Source of the DNA: Loxodes magnus
Taxonomy: Eukaryota > Ciliophora > Karyorelictea > Loxodida > Loxodidae
NCBI GenBank assembly: GCA_946699065.1
Contig: CAMPDV010000243.1
Coordinates: forward strand, 248,001-312,000
Reading direction: 5' to 3'
Length of the DNA stretch: 64,000 nucleotides
This document shows positions 56,182 through 64,000 of the stretch, piece after piece (position 1 is the stretch's first letter; every line of letters begins with the position of its first letter). Both the position numbers and the translations under genes were made by a program. The notes beneath the pieces are model-generated. The model saw only the letters and a list, made by a program, of their open reading frames with translations. It was not told the DNA's origin and made no database searches.

Positions 56182-59100
56182 TCATGACTTCTTAAACAAA
56201 CTCGAAATACCTCCCTTCTTATTTTTCTTTCTTGTGTTTTCAATTGTGTTTATATCATTTTGATCAAAGTATAAAATTCCGTACAGTAGTTGTACAATTC
56301 CTTCTATCTCATTTGCTCTGTATAATTTACTTACTGTTTAGGTAACTGTAATAATAACTTTTTTATGATATCTTTTACACTTGTCAAAGTTGACTAGAAC
56401 TCTTAGGTTTGTTTTAATTTCTCTTCGATGTTTCTAAATTCATTTTTAAATAGTTAGTTTTAGTTTTAAAGATGTTCTATTTTTTCTTCTTATTCCTTTA
56501 TTTCTTACTAGTGCTCTAAAACCTTTTACACAAGTGGATCATTTTGCTAGGGATTTAAGGAATGAATAGCTTTTTCTTCTACCACATTAGGTAACTAAGA
56601 TTGATCTTAAATAAGACCTTGTAATTGTTAGAACTAAAACCATTAATTGGAATTAGCTTCGTAGCATCATATTTCCTCATTTACCTTTATTCTAACTCTT
56701 ATTGCTAGATTCCCTTTCGGAAATTTATTTGACATTAAGTTCTAAATTTCAATATCCTTAGTTTCTAACTCTTGTTCTAACTGATTCTTTAAGTTGATAT
56801 GTTTTTAAGTTTAAGACTAAATATATTCATTAAGACTTTGAATTTAGGAATCTCTTTCAGTGACTTGCTTCTTCAGATTTTCTTCTTCTTTTTCCTTAGA
56901 GTGAACTACAAGTTTAATCTTATCTAATTCTTATTAAATCTCTTAATTTTTTTGAGCTTCTTCCGTTTATTTTTTCTCTTTGTCTTAGAATCCTTAATCC
57001 TGCTTTTCTTATTACTCTATCTTTTACTTAATTTACTAATCGTTCTAGTTAAAACCTTTGAGCTAGTTTTCGTATTCTTAAGCTTCTTTCTGCTTTGCTT
57101 ATAACTAACTTTATAGTTCTTCTAAATGCTTTTATATTTCACTTTCCTTTACTTTTAACTATGAAATTTCCTTTTCTTTTTCATTTATAGTTTGACTATT
57201 TGAAACTTTCTAACTTTATAAATTTTCTAGCTCTTTCTTAAGAACCAAATTATCATCTTTGTGCTATTTAAGTTCCTAAATTTTATTATTACAATCCTAG
57301 GTTAATTATTGAACCTATTTTTCCTTCTTTTCAAGATCTGTTTGTAACTATTTAATCTAATCCTAGTGTTAAGTTTATAATTTCAAGACTTAACTGTCCT
57401 AAGTTTCTTTATCGCTTTAGGTATTTTATAACTTATCCTTTAGATCTTTTATTTACCCTGCTTGCTAAGAAATTTGCTCTTATAAGCTAGTTATTTATTA
57501 TTTTAGCTCTTCTTTTTCCTTCACTGACACTTATAAAATCTACTATTTATCTTACTCTAAAGCTTCTTATTTTCTAATTACTTCGTTTTTATCTTATTGC
57601 GCTTTTCCCAGTAGTTCCTCTTGTTAAGCAAGCTATTTCTAGGTTTACTATAATACCTGTTATTGTTATTCCCTATCCTTTCCTGATTGCTGTAGTTCCT
57701 TTTATAAAGACAGAATAAAGTTAAGTATGCTAGTGAATTAGTTAGTTTCTACTGTAATTAGACTTAGTTACTGATTTAGCTGCTAGCATATTTCCTTTAT
57801 CTAATCTAGCTAGTTAAGCTATGTATTTGGCTAATGCTTTTGTTGACTGCTAGTACTTTTCAATTAATCGCTATTAATTACTTCTTATCCTTATTTGGAT
57901 ATTGCTTGCTTGCTAAAATCTTAGATAAGAGCTAACTATTTACTAAGTAGATTCAGAAGTTCAGTTAGAGATGTAGTTATCTGCTAGTTACTAACCTAAT
58001 GCTAGTTTCTTTCTTGGTTAAATACTTAGATATCATTTTAAAACTTTTATACTTAATCTTAGAAACTTTAAGTGTTTTAAGCTTCTCCTTTAATTTAGTT
58101 CTGATACTCCTAGATATCTTTTTCTAACTTTTGCTAAATCTAAGATTTTTAGATTTCTATCTCTTTTAACTATTTTTCTTTTTCTTAAGCTTCCTTTAGT
58201 TGAAGGTTAATCTTTTCCTAAAGCTGTTTAATTTCTAGCTTGTGCTTATTATTCTCTTCACTTATCTGATTAATCATTTGCTAAGCTTATGCTTTATATT
58301 ACTTTAGTTCATCTGCTTCTTTGCTTAGGGATAAATATTTACTTTCAAACTCCTAAAGCTTATCACTAAGTTCTTTTATCTTACTAGTCTTTACTTGCTC
58401 GTCTTAATTTTAATTTTATTGAAGCATTTCTATTTCTTTGCTTAGTTAAAATATTTTTTTGTTTAAGTTTGTTTCTTACTCTATATTGCTTTTCTTTAAG
58501 GCAGCTAACTCCTCTTCTTGCTACTTTATAGTGTTTTTATAGTTTATAAGTTCTTCGTTTTACTACTTCAGCTAATTCTATAAGGTTTGGATTTCATTAT
58601 CCTTTTGATTAAGTTTTTGGTTAGATATTTAAATTTGCTATTCTTGAGCTTAGATTCGCTCTTAATTTTTCTTAATCTCTTCGTTAGCTTTTTCAATTTC
58701 CATATTTTTTTTAAGTATTATATTTTCATTTTATTCTTAAATAATTAACATTTACTGTTACTGTAAAGCTATTTTAGCTTCTAGCTCTTAAATTTTATTC
58801 TCTTTTATCTTTTTTTCGTTTTCTAGCTACTCCAGCCTCTTAGATAGATCTTATGTTTACTTCATATGCTCTTCAACTGTTTGTTTTTTTTCTTACTTAA
58901 GTTTGTTATTCTCTATTTTTAGCTCTTATAGACTTTATTCTGATGCTTAGATGTTCTACTTTAGTTCCTTTAGAGAGAAAGATAATCCTTAAATAGCTTA
59001 TTCTTTTTCTAGCAGCTTGCTTGTAAGTTCTTTAATTTAATTATTTTTGAACTGCTCATCCTAACTCTAAGAGTTCTAAAAAGACTCTATTGTTTTATTA

Positions 59101-59451
59101 AGCTAATCTATTTTATTCTTATTTAGAGTTTCCTTTTCTTAATTTTGCTGCTTTATGGTAGCTATCTATTCTTAATGGACTTTTAACTCTCCTTAAGAGC
59201 TCTTAAGTTCACTTGTTGTCCTTTAAAGTGATTCTGTTAAATCCTTTAGTATTTAATCCTGTTAAGCTAAATTCTATCTTATCTGATTATTTTCTTGGAG
59301 TAAAACTTATTTTTCTTCCTATAGCTTTAATACCTAAGCTTATAAGATTCCTATTTATTATTCTTTTTCTTTTAATTGAGTCTCACTTTACTCTTTATCC
59401 TTTTGAATTTACTGCTAATACTCTTTACACTACACTTCTAGTGCAGAAGCT
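56182..59451 (-). pseudogene. 5'-truncated copy of the golgin gene
   Basis: Inverted copy of golgin codons from 40929 to the stop (here 56182-56184), with the identical 17-nt intron at 56318-56334. It lacks the first ~70% of the gene and any start. Scattered substitutions relative to the original (for example near 56514 and 59158). Confidence 0.9.
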
Positions 59452-59639
59452 GCCTATTTTATCTAAAGAGTTATTTAATAAGATACCAAAGTAAAGGAAA
59501 ATTTTAAAGCTTTTTACACTCCTTTTTATATCTAGCTTGCTCCTAGATAGATTTTTACTGTTTTTCCATCCGGTACTCAGTAGGATACGTAGATAGATTA
59601 AAATATCTTCTATATCCGTATCAATTTTTCATTTTTTGA
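59452..59639. other. Junction beyond the duplication
   Basis: Unrelated AT-rich sequence; nothing recognised. Confidence 0.5.
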
Positions 59640-60560
59640 ACTTAAGCATTCATAATCTTCTCTTCAATAAATCCTTAAAAATGCAAATACAAAAATAAAA
59701 TTTTTAACGTTTTTGGAGGTATTTCAACCTCTTTCCCGCCAATCTCTAGATTGCTCTAGAGGCTAAATATAAAAGTCTGAAAATCCTACAACTTTTTTCC
59801 TTGCCATGCATGTTGTTCTTTAATTCTTCTTTCACCTAGATTCTAGATGTCTTTTTTCTTGTACATTTCCCCAAAATTGTTACAATATAGTTTTTCTCTT
59901 TCTCTTAATAGTTTCAGTTGCTGGTATCTCTTCTTTTTGTTTTCCAACTACTTCTACTAGTTTCAATATTCTTACTTGAAATTGAGAAATTTCTAGCACC
60001 TTTTCCACAAATGCTTTTGAGAGTTACAATAATAGCATCTTCTTGCTTGTCGTTTAGGTTGAAATTTTGAGCTATTTTCACCTTCAAATATTTATTGGAT
60101 CATTCCTTTATTCTTTCAGTTCCATTTAACGCTGTAAATTGTACTATTTTGCTTCGATTTTTTCTAGCTTGTTAATTAGCTCTTTCTGCTTCTATTCCTA
60201 GTTTTGAGTTTAACTGCTCTAGTCTTATGAAATATTTCAAAACGCATAAAGGTCTCTTTCTTAGGTAATGAGTCTCAATTCTATTTCCTCTACAAGTTCA
60301 AGTTTTTCGATTCAATTCTTATTGTCTTTCTTCAATTTTTTGACCTCTTCCTAGAGATCCAGCACTACTTTAATCAGCTAATCATAGCTTATTTATAACT
60401 ACGTAATGTGATTCGAGACTTCCGAGAATATTATATTTTAATCCTACTTCCTAAGCTTTTCTTCAGAATGGGAGATTCATCCTAATGGGTGACCTTTTTG
60501 GTACCCTTTTCCTGGTTCTAGCCTTTCTAGGATGTAGTGTAGGTTCTTGCTATGAGGCAT
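59640..60560 (-). pseudogene. Gag/ORF1-like element, copy C (decayed)
   Basis: Minus strand from about 60540. The region 60320-60400 encodes the family motif YDQLIKVVLDLQEEV, then AFWNISQDQ and LINKLEKIEAKQYNLQRQ (60100-60240), very like copies A and B. Near 59870 a decayed knuckle YCNNFGEMYKKKD is readable. Frames shift repeatedly. Confidence 0.5.
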
Positions 60561-60739
60561 TTATTCTATTTAGCGTATGATATTTAAGGAAAGGCACCTT
60601 AATTATTTATACTTTATATATTTCTCTTTTCCAAGTAGCATAAATGAGCTTCTTAGGGCGCATTCTTAGAAGGGTTTGCTTTAATTTTAAAAGCAAGATG
60701 TACCTTAAGCTTATATTAAGTACTAGTTATATAAATATC

Positions 60740-61075
60740 AAGTTGATACGTTTAGATACTTTTACTTAAGCACTCTGGAAAGTCTCTTATTGCACATAGT
60801 TAGTAAAAAGCTCATACTTCATTATTATAGACTTCAACTTCTTACCAAGGCCAGGTAATCTTCCAATGGAGTTTCCTTTAAGATCTTGAACCCATCTAGT
60901 AATCTCTAAGATTGAGGTATAAGCAGATAAATCCCAATCTTGATCAATCAGTCTTTTGAATTCTCTTTGCTTGCTATTTATCTAATCTCTATTTGTAGTC
61001 AAACTTTTTAAACCCTAACTTCTAAGTATAATCTTCAAATAAGCGTATTAAAATTATAGGAGATGATAGAGAAGA
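60740..61075 (-). CDS. Hypothetical protein segment with possible 16-nt intron
   Basis: Minus frame: LFEDYTQKLGFKK, then after a proposed GTTTGACTACAAATAG intron (about 60992-61007) DQINSKQREFKRLIDQDWDL then SAYTSILEITRWVQDLKGN. Regular composition suggests coding. The start is unclear and the upstream end overlaps the plus-strand frame at 61030. Confidence 0.35.
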
Positions 61076-61133
61076 AAATGAAGAGACAAACCAGAATATA
61101 ACTAAAATATTATGGTTTAACGAACGCGGTAAA

Positions 61134-61445
61134 ATGCAGAGTATTATATAGGGAAACAATAATGAAAATGTCTTATGCATTACAAGGAAAAAAGTTTTTG
61201 AGATTAAAAAACCTTTTATTTAGCCTTAGAACAAACTAGAAACTGGAAGGATAGAGATTGAAATACTTCCAAGAACGCAACAAAAATTAAGAAAGGGCTT
61301 GTAAGGACTCAAAATAGTTGTATATAAGATAGGGGAGATAAAAGTATTGGATTGATATAGACAATTAAAACTTTAGGCTTGGCTATTTAAAGTATCTAAA
61401 AGAGAATATGAAAGTTCAGTCTAACTGTGTATAGGTAAATGGTGA
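61134..61445 (+). CDS. Hypothetical protein, at least 103 aa
   Basis: First ATG in frame at 61134; the open frame extends upstream to about 61030 (RIKIIGDDREENEETNQ). TGA 61443-61445, one internal TGA as Trp (LDWYRQ). Basic/hydrophobic mix: RKKVFEIKKPFIQPQNK, then RIEIEILPRTQQKLRKG. No family recognised. Confidence 0.35.
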
Positions 61446-62505
61446 AACTAATTAGAAGGATTAAATAATCCAAAAAATACTAAAATAAAGGAGAAATATG
61501 AAGACTGGAATCAATAAATAAAGTCTTTAGATATAGCTTAGTATAATATATATTCAGAAATAGAAAGGAAGATATTAGATACAAGTGTAATGAGTGTAAG
61601 TTTGTTATTCAAAGATAAGAATGAGGCATAAAACAGCTAATACTTAATTTATATTAGTTAGGTCTTAATTTATATTGATTAGCTGAGGAGTTATTTATTA
61701 GTATAAAATAATATGGCTAATAGAGGTTAAATACTCTTAATCGAGGATAATCTTAATTAGGGTAAAATCTAAAAATAGTAAATACAGGTAGCTTATTTAA
61801 TAGAAGTATCAGTACTTCTGAGAATGAATTCTAGCTTATTGATTTAAAAAATAAGCTAGAAAGAATAAAAATAGCAATACAGAAAATATTTAGCTTTAGC
61901 CTCTTCTGTGTCACTCATATATATTAGCCCTATAGTTTAATTGATACTAGATAAATGGATCTACTGCTACTAGATAGTAAAGTCATCTTCATTTTATTCT
62001 TAATACGCTAGATCTTTCTTCTCTCTACTTGAGCTTTGATCTTATGCCTTTCTTGTTTATATTAGCAACTTCAAGTTAACATAATTTTCCTTTTTTTTGA
62101 TTGAATTTACACTACTAATCTAGTATCTCTCATATAAACGAATTTGAGGAAATTGGAAGCAGATAGTTTAAATAGAGATATAAATTAAAGGTATAAAATG
62201 ATATAGAAGGCAAAAGAAACTAGATATGATAAGCCATTTCTTTGCTTAAGTATAATAGCTTTATTCTCGAAGAATGAGTATGATATTAGAGCTAGTTGGA
62301 ATAATACAGTGATATAATATAATGAAAATGGAAGCCAAATATTTATAATGCAGAAACTAAAAAATCTCCAAGATATGTCAAATTTAAATTGGTGCATTAG
62401 AATATAAAACTAAAGCAAAAAGTAAAAGAAAAAGAGAGAAAAAAGAAAGAAAAAAATGTTTGCAATTATTAGGAAAGTTAAGATTCTTTTTTCATTTTGA
62501 TCAAC
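61446..62505. other. Intergenic region
   Basis: AT-rich, with no supported frame. A hydrophobic minus-strand frame at 62185-62397 looks like chance. Confidence 0.45.
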
Positions 62506-64000
62506 TCATTATAGATACTCTTTTTTTTCGCTTCATTCTGGAAAATCACATAATATATCTGTATAGAATCTTACTTATTTATTTTTAAGCTCAATTTGGA
62601 TTTTATCAGATAAATTCTCTATTTTGTCAATATCATAATATTAGTGCTACTTTAAGATTTTTCCTTTTTGAATGTCATACAATTCTACTTAATCTGTCAT
62701 TAAAACTAGTAAGCTGAATTAGTTTTCGCTGTTCAGAACCTTTACTTAAGCGATGAATTTCATCTGATTTTTATTTCCTCTAAATTTAAATAAAAATTCT
62801 TGAGCATCAGAATCTTCTTCATTATAATTAAGTATTATCTAAAATGGACCGTAAAAGACTCTTGGTTTTCTCACTCTGTTTGTAATAGTCTTTTCTTCTA
62901 TCTAACTAGAGGTATTTTTTATCCCTTCTGTAGTTTTACTTATCACATCTAATGCTCCTGCAATCGTCTTTAAGCACAAGCCTTTCGTTCCTTGAAAAGC
63001 AGAATTAACACGGCCAAAAAGGCTTTCTTATTTATACTAAACAGCACTTATAATACCCTGTTCAACAGAATGCTCAAATGATTTTAAGCCTTAGCTTAAA
63101 CCTTGAACTAAATTTTTTGGCTATTTTTTATTACGCTAATTTCTTTACTTCATATATTGCTAGTCTTCTGACATTATTGAAAATCCGGTAGCAATTGATT
63201 TAGTTACCTTAGAAAATGTATTATTAGTCCCACTAATTGTATTATTTACCAGACTATTGGTACCCTTAATCAATCCCTTTCCTCCTTCTACAAAATCTTT
63301 AGAAAATCCTTAAGCTGATTCAGAGCATAAATCCTAGATACCAGTTCCAAGTGTGTTAGTAAGACCAATAGGGTTTCCTACTATATCTGAACTTCCTACT
63401 ACACTGTATAACTTATGAATAACCTAGTTTTTATAATCTTCTTACAGCAATTTGATCAATTCCCCAAAAGTCTAGTTTACTTCTTCTATAAAAGCCCCTC
63501 GTAACTTTATATCCGCTTGATCTAAGTTACCCAGTTTGATTAATTATGAATATAACTCTGATTACTCTTAATCAAGGGAAAAGATAGCAGTCAATTTTAT
63601 TTAGATAGGTTAAATTAGAAGATATTTTAGCAAGATAGCCTTGCTATGAGACTAAGGCATTTAAAGATCAATGGATTTTTAAGGCTGAAACACTGGATGA
63701 GTTTAGGTAGTTTAAGGGGAAAAATTGCTTATCATACGATAAAATGTTCATATAAGCTAATCTTCTAATTCTATCTCAAGAGGAAGTAATTACATTTTGA
63801 AAAACTATATGCAATGCACTTCAGAGTTGTTATCAATAAGGTATATTATTTAGCATTAGAAAGCTGGGTCTTTTTCTTAAGGCTTTACTTATAAAAGAAC
63901 GGGATATTAAGGTAGTGGAGCTAAATTGTAATCAACTTAAAGTGCTGCAGTTGATATTTGAATATCTTTCTTCTGATATACTGTGGCCATCATAAATTTG
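62506..64000 (-). CDS. VPS13: VPS13-type lipid-transfer protein, C-terminal part
   Basis: Minus strand, 5' end beyond the window. From the right edge: QISTAALQVDYNLAPLPQYP, LPLEIELEDQLIWTFYRMIS, LIQPIQIKLTAIFSLDQ, then VIHKLYSVVGSSDIVGNPIG and LTNTLGTGI, SAQGFSKDFVEGGKGLIKGT, then SLFGRVNSAFQGTKGLCLKT and ISKTTEGIKNTSS, and finally the PH-like end VELYDIQKGKILKQH. This is the canonical DUF1162/ATG_C/PH-like tail of VPS13. The stop is set at TGA 62506-62508; further reading is possible if it is Trp. VPS13 bridges membranes and transports lipids at contact sites; the C terminus provides targeting to lipid droplets or mitochondria. Confidence 0.93.

Larger units (their letters stand above)
55333..59451. 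repeat. Right arm of 4.1-kb inverted duplication
   Basis: Reverse complement of 40929-45047. Sharp breakpoints: similarity ends at 59451 inside the golgin coding sequence and at 55333 about 85 nt beyond the histone stop. Confidence 0.95.

Noticed and set aside
1..64000. tRNA, rRNA genes, CRISPR arrays or bacterial operons
   Set aside because: No cloverleaf with box A and box B, no rRNA-like sequence and no spaced direct-repeat array were seen; the genetic code, introns and gene families are eukaryotic.

Overview
The window is nuclear DNA of a ciliate with a reassigned genetic code. Reading frames that make recognisable proteins use TAA and TAG as glutamine. TGA is read as tryptophan inside genes (for example the conserved W of the SEN1-type helicase at 32506-32508 and of the CID protein at 20476-20478), and TGA is also the only codon ending any gene here. 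This UAR=Gln, UGA=Trp-or-stop code is known from karyorelictean ciliates such as Loxodes; heterotrichs of the Condylostoma type are the alternative. Introns that restore conserved frames are only 16-17 nt long. Many genes on one AT-rich piece, with roughly 1-kb intergenic gaps and many repeats, do not fit the gene-sized chromosomes of spirotrichs. All gene calls below were made by reading frames with this code.

Layout. 1-9000: a RING/B-box/Kelch gene is present twice as arms of an inverted repeat. Between the arms lie a diverged unknown gene, a possible membrane protein, a decayed protein kinase fragment and hairpin-headed repeats. 9200-11300: decayed copies of a gag/ORF1-like coiled-coil element. 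12.3-15.5 kb: two convergent coiled-coil genes. 16.7-33 kb: a gene-dense housekeeping block with CCZ1-like protein, SCP/FCP-type CTD phosphatase, CID (CTD-interacting) protein, a tiny membrane protein, a DUF4795/QRICH2-like ciliary protein, a mitochondrial carrier, a FAM135-like lipase-fold protein and a SEN1/UPF1-type helicase. 33.1-44.2 kb: one giant golgin-like coiled-coil gene (about 3,700 aa). 44.5 kb: a strongly divergent histone H3, a candidate centromeric H3.

45-60.6 kb: a rearranged zone. The histone gene and the last 3.2 kb of the golgin gene are repeated in inverted orientation (arms 40929-45047 and 55333-59451). The 10.3-kb spacer holds golgin fragments, several gag-like elements, a short tandem repeat, a minisatellite and hairpin repeats. 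60.7-62.5 kb: two small overlapping uncertain frames. 62.5-64 kb: the C-terminal part of a VPS13-type lipid-transfer protein, running off the right edge.

Functional links. The CTD phosphatase, CID protein and SEN1-type helicase all belong to RNA polymerase II CTD/termination biology and lie within 15 kb, though not in one operon-like unit. CCZ1, the golgin and VPS13 are endomembrane proteins. The most interesting part is the inverted duplication that carries an intact, identical second copy of the candidate centromeric histone.
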